DNA from: Orychophragmus violaceus | Lineage: Eukaryota; Streptophyta; Magnoliopsida; Brassicales; Brassicaceae | Direction of reading: 5' to 3' | Assembly (NCBI GenBank): GCA_030180135.1 | Contig: CM058236.1 | Coordinates: 50,078,947-50,142,946, forward strand | Length of the DNA stretch: 64,000 nt | In this document: positions 1 to 10,867 of the stretch, one piece after another | Layout of the letters: every line of letters begins with the position of its first letter | How positions within the stretch are numbered: position 1 is the stretch's first letter | Translations under genes and position numbers: made by a program | Notes under the pieces: model-generated | Seen by the model: the letters and a program-made list of their open reading frames with translations, nothing else | Database searches by the model: none | Told to the model about the DNA's origin: nothing

Positions 1-582
1 GACACACATCATGCAACGATCGACACAGAACGCAGACATAACCAGAAACCTGCAACAGTACCAGAACGAGTATATAAGCCCCCTGTGCCATATCCTAAGG
101 TTCCTAAACCTTCCAAACAAGAGCTAGAAGTGGCTAACTGCATGAAAGTGATGGATAAGAAGGTGAATAAAACACCACCAGTTGAAACTTCGCGAGTTCA
201 TGCAAAGAAGATGATCTCCACTGATGGTCATCTGAAAGAAGAAGTTCAGATTGGTGGAACTACAGTATCTGATAGTGGAAAGAAGAAGATGGTGGTTCCT
301 CTTGAACCTGCTCTAACATCTTCAGTACCTGCAACTGCTCATAAGCAGAAAGCTCCAGACATCAGATATACATCAAAGGTAAGGTACAAATCACCTAAGC
401 TTAAACCTTCTGATCACATTGTTTTGAAAGCAGGAAAACGCAGTAGACCGCCCAAGCTTCGCTCCCGCCCTGATTCTGATTACTCTTTCCTTGGAAAACC
501 TCATGATCTGAAAGCCTATACACCTCCTTGGATGAAGAGATATTCACAGAGACACTCAAAGTCTCTGTTGAAACCGCCTTGA
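1..582 (+). CDS. Athila-like polyprotein C-terminal tail, ATH-Z (partial, 5' end outside window)
   Basis: The frame is open from base 1 to the TGA at 580-582, so this is the 3' end of a longer gag-derived ORF; there is no credible ATG near the visible start. The protein is basic and rich in Pro, Lys and Ser and ends in a conserved block (YTPPWMKRYSQRHSKSLLKPP without its last residue in the other copies' numbering). The same tail closes ATH-A (18463-18203, minus) and ATH-C (35173-35484). No catalytic motif is visible. In the pol-bearing ATH-E, the integrase end lies where this tail lies here, so the tail seems to replace pol in a non-autonomous subfamily. A CGATCG box is embedded in the coding sequence at 17-22. 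The function is unknown; a nucleocapsid-like RNA-binding role is only a guess from charge. Confidence 0.7.
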   Translation, partial: DTHHATIDTERRHNQKPATVPERVYKPPVPYPKVPKPSKQELEVANCMKVMDKKVNKTPPVETSRVHAKKMISTDGHLKEEVQIGGTTVSDSGKKKMVVPLEPALTSSVPATAHKQKAPDIRYTSKVRYKSPKLKPSDHIVLKAGKRSRPPKLRSRPDSDYSFLGKPHDLKAYTPPWMKRYSQRHSKSLLKPP

Positions 583-629
583 GTCAAATCTCTTCCAATA
601 GTCAAGCTAATGACTAAAAACAAGCGCTG

Positions 630-647
630 AGTGGGAGGCAACCCACT
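630..647 (+). other. Conserved stem-loop downstream of the tail ORF (ATH-Z)
   Basis: AGTGGG-AGGCAA-CCCACT forms a perfect 6-bp stem with a 6-nt loop about 50 nt after the stop codon. The same 18 nt and flanks (AAGCGCTG before, TT after) occur in ATH-A (18160-18143, minus), ATH-C (35534-35551) and ATH-E (48035-48018, minus). Confidence 0.7.
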
Positions 648-746
648 GTTAGGTTCGTTTTTGTTTTTGTTTTTTCGTTTTGATTTGATATTTTTAATTT
701 TTCTGTTTAAGTGTGTTCAGAGCTGAGGGAAACAGGATTAATCGCA

Positions 747-896
747 TTGCATCGATCGACACACATTGTGCATCGGTCGATGCAGTCGCGATTTACGGTT
801 TAACGAATTGATTGCGGTTGAGACATCGGTTATCTACATAACCGCGAGCGATAATCGCCTTGCATCGATCGACACCCTTGGGCATCGATCGACGCA
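747..896 (+). promoter_or_regulatory. Two CGATCG box pairs, ATH-Z
   Basis: Cores lie at 753/774 (21 bp apart, second core CGGTCG) and 866/886 (20 bp apart). The arms make each box a near-palindrome of the form TGYRWCGATCGWYRCA. The splice donor at 909 follows the second pair directly. Confidence 0.6.
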
Positions 897-905
897 GGGC
901 GACGA

Positions 906-914
906 CAGGTAAGT
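906..914 (+). other. Consensus splice donor CAG|GTAAGT (ATH-Z)
   Basis: CAG|GTAAGT follows the box pair. The same arrangement in ATH-C (35801-35809) and ATH-A (17894-17886, minus) starts an intron whose acceptor lies just before the ORF1 start codon. In ATH-Z the donor is kept although ORF1 is gone. Confidence 0.6.
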
Positions 915-1908
915 AATCTGCAACTTTTCGGTTTGTTCTTCAATTTGATTATTCTTTCACCGAGCTCATGCTTTGATTACACTGGGGACAGTGTAGTTTA
1001 AGTGTGGGGGAGGAAGCTACTGACGCACGCTTTTGTTTTCTTAGTTTTTCAAAATTTGTTTTATTGAGTCAAAATTTGTATGAAACTATGATTTTTTGAG
1101 GAAAATTTTCGCTTGAACAGGAACTAAGTGACCATTGGACAGACTTGCAGAGCCTCTATGACTGTTAGAAAACTCAGACACGGATCAACCTACTGAGGAC
1201 ACCCACATCACTTCAGGTATCAGAGGATCCTTTTACTGACTTCAACCTTAATACTGACTTAGATTTCTCACCTAAGGGCTTGGTATACTTTGTGTCAGAT
1301 TCCCTTGTTAGTTCTGACACAGCCTGTAAACCTGTCCTATTTAGTTCCCTTCTCCCCTTCCATAAAAAAAAAAAGAAAGATAATAAACTGAGGATGAGTT
1401 AGTAACTCCGAAGTATGGGAATGGTAGCCAAAACTTTCATATCCTGTGCATCCATGGAATGTGTCCAAAGTACACCCCATAACGGGAAAAACACTGATAA
1501 AAAAAAATAAAATGATACCCAATGTGGGAAAAATCAGTTGTTAAGGAAGGGAAAGAGAAGAAAGGGACTAGAGAAAGATAGTATGGTGGTCTAGAGCTGA
1601 TAAGGTAAGAATCCATGTGCCCTTTGATCGATACTCCTTAGGTGAGACCGCACTTAAATACTTGCAGAAGTCAGTAGGGTGAATTTGAATGCTTGAATGT
1701 GATTGTGGAGTTTACTTGGGACAGTTGCTAAGTGTGGGGGAAGTACATATGGTCTTGAGTTCTGTAGGAAAGTTTTCAGTGGATTACTAAGTGAATGTGA
1801 ATGCGAAAGTTCCTAAGACGAAATGAGTTTCTGTGTTTTCAAACTTCTTTTCTTATGCTTTGGTTCTTTACTTGCTTGAGGGCAAGCAAGAGCTAAGTGT
1901 GGGGGAGT

Positions 1909-3074
1909 TGATATACCATGGATTTTAGGGATTTTAACCATGGTATATGTGTTATTTATCGAGTCTTTTACTATGTTTTAGAGTCTTTTCCGGTGTTTAT
2001 TAGGTACAAGCACATTTGGAGCAGATTTGGTGATTATGGCACTTTCTGGAGCTATTTGGAGTGTTTGGCCGAGAGACAGAGTTCACTGTCCAGATTTGAG
2101 GATTGCGTCGATCGTTGCATACCTGCATCGATCGTTGCATATGCGAGATGGGCCAGACTGACGGTTTAATGAAGAATGCTGATGTCGCCGAAAAGCCCAG
2201 ATATTGACACAGAAGCCCAAAACGTGTTTTAGACTATATATTAGGGTTTTTAGCCACTTGTTTAGGCTACGCTTTATTTTATTCAGAGAGAGTTTTAGGG
2301 GCTGATCTTGTTCTCGAAAGAGACTTGATTTCGAACCCCAGTTCTTTATTTGATTTTATAATATTTGGTTTTCTATTCAAGATGTTTTCTGTTTCGATGA
2401 ACATGTCTGAGTAGATTACCTGTTAGGTTGAAGGATTCTCATTAGGGATTTCATGGAACTATAGTTTAAATCAATCTGTAGGGATTCATATCTGCTAGTT
2501 CTTTGTTTAGGTTGTTCTTAATGCTTAATCTGAAGTAGCTAATCAGAATTATGATGTTAGGCTGATTAATGCAGCGAAAGTTGGTTAATTTAGCTAGAAA
2601 GAACCTAGATGAGCAATTAAACTTCTCGCAAATGGAAGTTTGGTTTAGGATAATTGTGAACATATCAAACTTGGAATTAAAGCTGGTTTAATCTGTTAGT
2701 TCTCGCAAACGAAAGTTTGGTTTGCTGCACTTAGACTTTGAGAATTATCGCAAAGGAATTTGGTTAATTCTATATCCGTGTTTGAGTTCTAGAACAGTTA
2801 TTGATTAGATCCTGATTGATTGATTGCTTGCGTTCCTGATTTTCTGAGAACTCCTGAAACCTAACGCTTCGCTTCCTTGTTTACAAACTTGCCTGCTACT
2901 GATTTACTTTTCTGCTTCGCTTTTTAGTTTCTAATCAATTTGCTTTCTCCTAGTTTAATCACTTCTGTTCTTATCTATCGTTGACCGGAGTCCCTGTGGA
3001 TTCGATACCCTAAGTACTACAACTACATCACTGTGCACTTGCAGTTAGAATAGGGATTAAAACTCGACCTATCA
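1909..3074 (+). repeat. 3' LTR of ATH-Z (1166 bp)
   Basis: It starts TGATATACCATGG directly after a polypurine tract and ends CGACCTATCA. It is clearly homologous to the ATH-C 5' LTR (32768-33952) and, inverted, to the ATH-A and ATH-E LTRs. It has a CGATCG box pair at 2109/2129, 200 bp from its start, and a TATA-like TATATATT at about 2235. The flank beyond 3074 is Tat sequence, so ATH-Z inserted into TAT-2. The small frames inside are not genes. Confidence 0.9.
2103..2140 (+). promoter_or_regulatory. U3 CGATCG box pair, ATH-Z LTR
   Basis: Two boxes, each GCRTCGATCGTTGC-like, have cores at 2109 and 2129, 20 bp apart. They lie about 125 bp upstream of the TATA-like element, so an upstream promoter role is plausible. 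Confidence 0.55.
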
Positions 3075-3368
3075 GAGAGTACGTAGGCAGCCTCTACAAG
3101 GCCAAGTCACTTTTTTACTTCGAAAATTAAGCATGCTTTCTGTCGGAAACATACTCGGGTTGCCAAAAATATTAACCTCGACATTCTGGCCAAATGATCG
3201 ATATAACTTAAACGCGTTCCAAGACGCAGTGGCATCCCGCCACTTTGTCAGTTTCGATAACACATAAGCCGGGGCCAGACCCGCACAAGTCTTCAGATAA
3301 GTTGAATAAGCCGAACTTCCTTCGCACAACCCAATTCAAAGACTTCACAGGGTAAGCCGGGCAACTAT
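3075..3368 (+). mobile_element. TAT-2 fragment (post-pol region), left piece
   Basis: It begins with GTACGTAGGCAGC, which also follows the integrase stop in TAT-1 (55191), and carries the AAGCCGGGC-type repeats found again right of ATH-A (from about 28010). It is therefore the region just downstream of pol in a plus-strand Tat element. The rest of its pol must lie left of the window, beyond ATH-Z. The frame at 3329-3072 is not a gene. Confidence 0.7.
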
Positions 3369-3409
3369 TGATACGATCAGAGTTTTAATCCCTAGATCTA
3401 CACTGCAAG
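3369..3409 (-). repeat. ATH-A 3' LTR, terminal 41 bp left of the CACTA-2 insertion
   Basis: TGATACGATCAGAG and the following bases to CTGCAAG match the starts of the ATH-A LTR copies at 21162, 23961 and 26765. The sequence continues at 13541 after CACTA-2. The last three bases, AAG, are duplicated at 13541-13543. Confidence 0.9.
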
Positions 3410-3620
3410 CACTACAAGAAAAATGACTATTCTTAGCTCACGATAAATGCTATTATATGTGATTGATAGCGTTTTTGAAATGGCTATGTCTGCCCCAGCT
3501 ATAATAGGTCAGCTATATACGATAGCGCTTCATCCGTGCTATAATATCTTACATATATGATAGCGATAATTTTCCTTGCTATAGTTATACATGTAGCCGA
3601 GCCAAGCCGAGCCGTATTAA

Positions 3621-3642
3621 ATTATTATTATTATTATTATTA
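3621..3642. repeat. (ATT)n microsatellite in CACTA-2
   Basis: About seven ATT units run in succession, giving low-complexity frames on the plus strand. Confidence 0.9.
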
Positions 3643-4144
3643 TATTTTTGTATCAATTAGATTTATATTAAAAAAATATTATATTTTAAATGATTTTATT
3701 AATAAATCAAAACTAAAACATCGTGAACAAAAATATCTTTAACAAAACTATTGTTAAAACTATCCAAGTTAATATCATTAACAAAAACAGCCGACTAAGG
3801 GATATCAACACGCTCATCCAAGAAATTAAGCTATGGACCCTCCCTTCCTTGCTATCTCCACACTTTTGGCTCTTTTCTTCTTCCTTTCTTTTCACCAAGT
3901 CTTCAATCATTTCCCTTTCTGTGAAATAAACAAACATTGTGACTGATATTAAATGGTTCAAATTACCAATTGCAGACAGAAAATGAACAAGTATGTGAGT
4001 GTCCTTCTACCCATATACAAACTTTCACTTAAGCATATCAGAACAAGAGGATACCAGTAAATTCGTGTGTAATGTCTCTTGTATAAATTCTCCATAGTCT
4101 ATTGTTGTTGTCAATGTAGCAGCATATTCTTCGAAAGATGAAAG
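3643..4144. other. CACTA-2 interior left of the copia insertion
   Basis: AT-rich sequence. Read on the minus strand, the part next to 4144 continues an exon-like stretch that begins right of the copia element (acceptor TTCTTGCAG near 11555). No product is recognised. The overlapping frames at 3713-3961 on both strands are unsupported. Confidence 0.4.
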
Positions 4145-4795
4145 TGTTGGGAATGTCCTGAAATCTACCGTACTAACTCTAGAAAGTATGATAAGTGTCG
4201 AGATCAGACATAAGTCATAAATACTGGGTGATCATGATGACTTGCTAGAGCCCGCTCATGATCTATAAGTTTAGGACTTATTACCAGTATTGTATGATCC
4301 CTAAGGGTCACACACCATAGCTAACGGGAAAGTTAACAAGGAATTAATACGGTAAGATGCAAGGCATTTACTGTATTTGTACAGAGAATTGGGCCAGACA
4401 AAATACAGTCTTTTTGTCTGATTTGGGCCTTGGGCCCAAAAGCCTAATGAGCCATTAGTTTAATTACTTGGGCCCATATAAAGGAAGGAGGAGGCGCAGG
4501 AAGCCCTAATGCTTCAGTTGTCTGCGATTTTTTGCCTCTTTTTCTTCTCTCTCTCTGTTGATTCCAACTTGGTCTAGCAGCCTGATCCAATAGCTTGTAA
4601 GCGTGTGGATACCTGAGGAGGAGCCGGTAATCATCAGCTCTTGCAGATCTCGATATTCCATTGATTAATCCGCTGCAATCATAAGGTAATGATCCTGATC
4701 TGTTTTATGATTCAACTGCAAATCACCTAGATCCTAGATGATTATGTGCTAGGTTGTAACCTGACAATTACACCATGAACACACATAATCCTACA
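4145..4795 (+). repeat. Copia 5' LTR (651 bp)
   Basis: It begins TGTTGGGAATG and ends AATCCTACA. TATAAAGG lies at 4477-4484, a CT-rich tract near 4540-4560. Confidence 0.95.
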
Positions 4796-4796
4796 T

Positions 4797-4809
4797 TGGT
4801 ATCAGAGCC
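4797..4809 (+). other. Copia primer binding site (initiator tRNA-Met)
   Basis: TGGTATCAGAGCC lies 1 bp after the 5' LTR, the standard copia site complementary to the 3' end of initiator tRNA-Met. It is not a tRNA gene. Confidence 0.95.
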
Positions 4810-6617
4810 AGGTTGTTAGGTTTTTGCTTTTTGGATCATACTAGGTTGTTTATTAGTTTGATGAATCAATTTTAATGAGTAAAATTGATTGAAACTTTGA
4901 AAACCTAGAATGATTAAAGTCGTAATCGTTCATTATAATAATCGATTTGTTTGATCTCAAGTCACTATCGTTTATGTTATTAATCGCTTGTTGACTTAGA
5001 TAATTAATTATCGATAAGAATTCGTTTGTTATGATACGAATCGAATATGTATCAAGCGAATCGCTTGTTGGCTTTTGGAAAAGTCAAATCGATTGTTTAA
5101 ACGTGCAAGGTTAATATGTTAACATGATTTTGTCTTTAGTGAATATAGTAATCGTGTTTGACTTTGCTTTATAATCACTAACAAAACAATTGTTGTTGAC
5201 TTTGTTTGATAACAAGAGAAACTTTTGATTAGTTTTGTTAAGGTTAAGAATTGCTTTTGTCTTTAGTGATTGCTTGAATCGATTATTGAACTGGTCAATG
5301 GTCAAAATCGTTTGTTGTCTTGTCATGATCGCTTGAATAAGGTTTGTTATGATCGTGAATAATTAAACTTCAAACGAATCGCATGTTGATTTAATTAGCG
5401 ATCGATGATCATTAAGCTAAAAGATAATTGTGGTTAGTTTTTCCCAAACCCGCGACAATGAACCGATCAAACCGATTGTGGTTCATTGTCTGCTTTAGCC
5501 AAAACCGCAAGTTAAGTCAAAATTGGCTAAAACACAAGGTGTTTCTTCCTGATTTTGGACTTAACCGAACCGATCCAATTTAATTGGTGGTTCAAGCGGT
5601 TAACCCAAATCGCGGTTTGCTGGAAATTATTTAATACAATTGGTATTATTTAATTTCTGGTTAAACCGGATTTAAATTCAAAATTGAATTTTAACCTAAA
5701 CCGAAGGCTGGTCTAAGTTTGATTTGGTTGGACGAAATAATCTAGAGCTGGTATGGTTTAGTAAATAACCAGTTGGATTTAGTAATTAATTTGGTCTTGG
5801 ACCAGAATTAATGAACCGACTCGGTTATGTCAAATTATTGGGCCAATTGGAATTCTGTGGTCTTGGGCCAAGAATTGGGCCTATAATTTGTGACCCATCC
5901 AAAAACTTTAATAAAACATTAAATTAGAAAGCTTCTAATATTAGAAGTTTCTAATTTTGGCATGTTAGGAATTTTTTGGAAATAGAAAGTTTCAATTTTA
6001 GAAAGTTTCTAAAAATAGTAAGTTTCCCTAAATAGAAAGTTTCCATATTTAGTAAGTTACCTGAAATGGAAAGTTTCCCAAAATAGTAATCTTCTATTTT
6101 TGGGAGGAAATCTATTGAAACCTAAAATCCTCAAAAACAATATCAAGCTTGGATGTCTTGCCCAATCTTGTCAGCTACTTAACGCTTATTCAATTACAGA
6201 TATGGCTTACAGTGTGAGGTGTCTGTTTTTGCGTAAGTAAAGTAGTATATAGTCACTAATTTCATTGGGAGTCCCAGACTTTAGTGATTATTTGGCTGTA
6301 AGAGATTGGTTTCCTTGACTGGGCCATCGGGAGTCCCGGGCCTTGAGACATCTGGTGAATTGGGCCTTGGGCCTAATCCACAACCGAGAGTTATATGGAT
6401 ATAACTAGCTGTGTGTATGCTTACCAAGTAAAGCTAATTCCAGGTGACGGCCAGTGGCCCACTTTGGATTTAGCTGAACATGGGTCTCGGAATCATTACA
6501 TTCTTATGAGGTTGAACAAAGAAATTTTGAATGCAATGCGAGTTTTCTTATAAGTTATTAAGATTACTCTTTTATGAACTAAATAACTAAAACTCTATTT
6601 ATCTCTAAATTTCAGTT
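4810..6617 (+). other. Long copia leader with repeat cluster
   Basis: About 1.8 kb with no supported ORF separate the PBS from gag. Scattered AATCGNTTGTT-like repeats occur at 4930-5400, and a run of TAGAAAGTTTC/TAGTAAGTTTC repeats at about 5925-6105. GCGTAAGT near 6232 and AAATTTCAG just before the gag ATG could be a leader intron. Confidence 0.55.
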
Positions 6618-7508
6618 ATGACTAGCACAAACAATCAAAACACTTTCTCGATCCGGTCTGTCCTTGAGATGGACAAACTGAACGGATCAAATTTCTTGAC
6701 TTGGTCGCGGAACCTAAGGCTAGTCCTTAGGCAGGAGAGAAAGGACTATGTCCTTGAGAGAGCTCTCCCCGTGAGGAACGGGTCCAATGCCTCTCATGCA
6801 GTATATGATGCTTGGAATAAGCATTATAATGATGCGGTAGATGTGCGTGGTCTGATATTGGCTACCATGGACTCAGATTTGCTGAAGCAATATGAGAACA
6901 TGGAGTCGCCAATAGAGATGATCAGCAGCCTGAAATTGAAATTTCAGGAGCAGGTAAGAGTGGAGAGATACCAGTTGGTTAAGTCTCTCACTAGCTGCAA
7001 GCTACCAAATGATCATCCAGTAAGTCCTCATGTCAGTAAAATGATGGGTTACATTGATAACCTGAGGAAACTGGATTATCCAGTTAGCCAAGAATTGGCA
7101 ACTGAGATCATTCTGCAGTCACTGCCGTCAAGCTATGATAAGTTCAAAAGGAACTATTTCAAGAAAGGCTTAACGAAGACGCTGACTGAACTGCATGATA
7201 TGCTCAAGACAGTTGAGCCAAACGTGAAGAGTACCCTGTATAATCTCATGAAGGAGAAGGGTAGGTTTACTAAACCTAATGCTGACAAGGGTGAAGACAA
7301 AGTTGTCCAGATTTTGAATCATGGCAAGCGTGTGTCTTCTGAGCCCGAGTCAGATACATCTTACGTTGGTAAGTGCTGCTACTGTAAAGAGACTGGGCAT
7401 TGGAAGAGAGATTGCTTTAAATTCATGGAAGATTATGAGGAGTTGAAGTTGATGTATGAGACTACTTCCTCAGGTATTCATGTTGTTACTTCAAGTTCTA
7501 CCTTATAG
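6618..7508 (+). CDS. Copia Gag (capsid-nucleocapsid), intact
   Basis: The 296-codon ORF starts at an ATG 2 nt after TTTCAG. The N-terminal half has the UBN2-type copia Gag pattern (LNGSNFLTWSRNLRLVLRQ at residues about 20-40, then helix-rich text including ILQSLPSSYDKFK near 170). A CCHC zinc knuckle, CYCKETGHWKRDC, lies at about residues 250-265 with spacing C-x2-C-x4-H-x4-C if the preceding Cys is used. Gag packages the element RNA into cytoplasmic particles. It ends in TAG, and the protease motif follows in the same frame, so an ancestral gag-pol fusion has been closed by a stop. The absence of internal damage contrasts with the ruined pol. Confidence 0.9.
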   Translation: MTSTNNQNTFSIRSVLEMDKLNGSNFLTWSRNLRLVLRQERKDYVLERALPVRNGSNASHAVYDAWNKHYNDAVDVRGLILATMDSDLLKQYENMESPIEMISSLKLKFQEQVRVERYQLVKSLTSCKLPNDHPVSPHVSKMMGYIDNLRKLDYPVSQELATEIILQSLPSSYDKFKRNYFKKGLTKTLTELHDMLKTVEPNVKSTLYNLMKEKGRFTKPNADKGEDKVVQILNHGKRVSSEPESDTSYVGKCCYCKETGHWKRDCFKFMEDYEELKLMYETTSSGIHVVTSSSTL

Positions 7509-10015
7509 GTATTGGATACTGGTTGTGGCACTGATATTTGTTATAATATGCAGAGCCTAAGCAACAGTAGAACGTTGAAGGAAGGGCAAGTGGAACTGCG
7601 TGTCTGGAAGGAGCTATGGATGCTGCCTCAGCCGTAGGGTTTTCACTTGTAGATGCCTTTTGAGGCTTGGTTTTGTATTAAGTAAATGCTACAATGTACC
7701 TGCTTTAAGCAGAGTTGTCTTTCATTTTCTTGTAAGAATTTGAATGTTTTTCATTTTGATAAAAGACAAGTTTTGTTCTTTTGATCTCAATGAAATATTG
7801 ATTGTAGCAGCCTATTCAAGGAATGGATTTTATATCTTAAACCAAAGAGTGCCTAAATGTAACATAAATACCGAATTGGTTTAAATCTGATGAATTAAAC
7901 CTGATTTTTCTTGGCGTAAATGTTTTGGTCACATAGAGTAAGTCGGATTCAGAAACCCCATAGTTATGGACTTTTGGGCTCATTTGATCGGATATCTTAT
8001 GAGACTTGAATTCTGCTTACTGGACCAAAAGACAAAGGGCCCATCTTAGCCGAGCTAGAGAAAAGCCCAAAGGCTTATTGGACCTTGAACATACTCATGT
8101 ATGTGGCCCAATGAGCAGTAATGCCAGAGAAAATTTACTGTACTTCATTATCTTTACTGATTACTTCAGTGAGTATGACTGTGTTCATTTGATGAGACAC
8201 GAGTCGGAATTCTTTGAAATTGTCGAAAGAGTTCCAGAATGAGGTATAGAATCTGAGTGACAGAAGTATTGAGACTATGGATTAGATCACGAGTGAGAAT
8301 ACTTAAGTCATTGATGGTGTGATCATCTGAAAGAGTGAGAAGTCGTTTCACAGCTCATTTCTCCTGAAAACCTAGAGGTGTTTCTGTGAGAATGAATCAG
8401 ATCTTATTAGAAATGATTAAAGATGAGTCACACGAATCTTCCATGATATTCTTTAAGAATAACGCTCTAGAAATATCTAAGTTTACGCTGAAATAGTTCT
8501 ACCAATATCAGTTGAAAGACACCACTTAAATGTGGACTGGAAATGATCCAAATTCGTCTTTACTGAGTATTTGTAGTTGTGCTACTTCGCTGGTTGTCCT
8601 AGGGAAACCAAGGCTTATTACTTTTACGTCCATTCCGAAAACGAAGTTAGTTTGTTCGGAATTCTGTTTTCTAAGAGGGAAGTTGCTTTCCAAGAAGAAC
8701 AGTGGGAGTAAAAGTATAACTCGAAGAAATTCGAGAAATACAGGAGGCTGCTCAACCTGTTGAGGGAGAGCAGCGGATGGATTTACAGATTTCTGTAGAA
8801 TCTACACCTGTAGAGCCTGAAGTTCGCAGATCTGAATGAATACGTCACTAATCCGAGAGTGATTTCTCGTGATTAGTTGCCATGATCTGATGATCATTGA
8901 AAGTGACGAACCTGCGAAATTCACAAAAGCGAATGTGAGCCCGGACTCCGAAAAAAAAATTATACTGTATGTAAGTTAGCTTCATCGATCCATTCATGGA
9001 TAGAAGCAAACATATCGGAGTTGGAATCTTCGTTCTGTTGAAGTAGTCAAGGTTTTGACTTGAACAGGAACGAAGTGGAACTGTGCGTTTACCAATAGAT
9101 AAGTGGGAGCGATGTTGCATTTCTCATAGTGTATGTCAATGACATACTGATTCTCGGAAATAACGTTCCAATGCTGCAGTCGGTAAATGACTGGCTTGAG
9201 AGTTGTTTTATGATTGACATGGGTAAAGCCACGTATGTTCTTGGATTTTGGATCTAAAGATAGAGATCCAAAATAGCTGATAGGACAAAGTCAGGATTCT
9301 TATATTGACAAAGTCCTACACGTTTTCAGCATTCCAAGAAGGGTTTTATGCCAATGTCACATGGCATTACGTTAAGCAAGAAACAGTGTCCTACGATAAC
9401 TGCTGAGCTTGAATGCATGGATGAGATTCCATATGCGTCGGCAATTGGATCTATCATGTATGCCATGACACATACTTGTTTTGATGTTGCTTTAATGTTA
9501 AGCAAGACAAGTAAAGACCAGTCAAATCCAGCAAAGATTCACTGGATAGACGTAATGAATATCCTCAAGTATTTGGAAAATACTTAGGATAAGTTCTTGA
9601 TTTACGGAGAAAGTGAGGTGCTACAAGTCGGTAGAGTCTGAAAGGCAAGTTACCAACAGACAAAGATGATTTCCGGTCACAGTCTGGTTATATCTTGTGT
9701 CTGTCTGGCGGTGCAAGGCACTGTTGCTGACTCCATGACTTAAGCTGAACATTTCACAGCTTGGGAAGCGGCGAAAGAGGTTGTTTGGAAAGAAGAGTTC
9801 ATCACTGAACTTGATGTGATTCCCAGCATAGATGAGGCTAGCTGCACATCAGAGGTCCAAACACCTTGAGGGTAGGTATAACCTATTCCGTGAGATAAAT
9901 GACAGAGGTGTTAAGTAGATCAGCAAGTTTCAACGAATGAGAACGTTGCTAATCTATTAACGAAGCCACTCCTTAGGCCTAAGCACGAGTCGCGGACTGT
10001 AGCTGTAGGATAAGT
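7509..10015 (+). pseudogene. Copia pol remnant (protease, integrase, RT, RNase H), heavily decayed
   Basis: Collinear remnants in shifting frames are: protease LDTGCG just after the gag stop (about 7514-7535); integrase-like text LDLEHTHVCGPMS and FTDYFSEYDCVHL in 8006-8242; an RT segment at about 9120-9240 where the catalytic YVDD reads YVND; a late-RT segment, IPYASAIGSIMYAM, in 9348-9587; and RNase H-like text ADS...AEHF...AKEVVWK near 9725-9810. At least ten disruptions are implied. It cannot encode active enzymes. The short frames here are pieces of this one decayed gene. Confidence 0.85.
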
Positions 10016-10867
10016 GAAATGAAGATGTAGTCTTAATTTCAGTGGGAGTTTGTAAAGGGCTTTATTTAGTTGTTTTGAAAGGTTCATGTAAACATAATAT
10101 TTTATGTTTATGAAATTTATGATTTCTGGATTATTTTAACTGTGATATAAATAATCGTTCCAAAATGATTCATGTCATTATATATGGGCCATCGAAGTAC
10201 ATGAGTAGACTTGATCCTGAAACCCCATATTTAACGAAATGACATAAATCATAGTGTCCATAGTCGAAGGTTGTTGAAATTGGAACACCAACAACCATTT
10301 GAGACTAGAGTGTGTTGAGACTTATGACCAAGTTTCGAGGGGTCATAGATGCGCGGCATCAAAGTCGACACATAGGTATATGTAGGGGAGCATATGACCG
10401 GACATGGCCCGCTGATGAGAACTCTACAAGATATTAATATCTGTGTCATAAGAGGTTCTCATATACGACTATAGAGTATAGTCCTTAGACCTGAGTTCGC
10501 ATGCATGTGGCTGCACATGGATTGATGCACTTTGATCATTGTCTAACGCTGTTTCGTAACTGGGAGCTATAAGGACCTTGGTTGGGTGTATTATGAAGTG
10601 TGTAGTTCATAGTGATGGAACAAGATGGGATTTGTCCCTGCCGTTTAACGGAGGTAATATCTCTAGGCCAATCGGAGACTTGATAGCTGGTAAGAGAGTG
10701 GCCACTCCCAAACGGACTTGCCCAAGTCGTTTGCATTGTCAGTATCAAATCTGGTCCGATGAACATGGTCTGGCTATATAAGGATGACACGTATCTTGCC
10801 TTATGCCAGATCGAGATATTGAGACAAAAGGATTAGGGAATGTAGGATTCCAGTACAAGTGGGAGAT
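10016..10867 (+). other. Copia 3' internal region and polypurine tract
   Basis: No gene is supported; frames at 10249-10790 on either strand lack family features. The region ends in ACAAGTGGGAGAT (10855-10867) directly before the 3' LTR, the polypurine tract. Confidence 0.7.

Larger units (their letters stand above)
583..1908 (+). other. 3' internal non-coding region of ATH-Z
   Basis: This stretch between the tail stop codon and the 3' LTR has no supported gene. It holds the conserved hairpin (630-647), two CGATCG box pairs (753/774 and 866/886), a consensus splice donor (909) and three copies of the polypurine 11-mer AGTGTGGGGGA starting at 1001, 1731 and 1896. The last copy abuts the LTR and is the probable 3' polypurine tract. 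ORF1, present at this position in ATH-A and ATH-C, is missing here. The small minus-strand frame at 1522-1337 is not supported. Confidence 0.75.

Noticed and set aside
4797..4809. tRNA-like sequence TGGTATCAGAGCC, and the TGGCGCC sites, as tRNA genes
   Set aside because: They are single 13-18 bp primer binding sites next to LTRs; no cloverleaf surrounds them.
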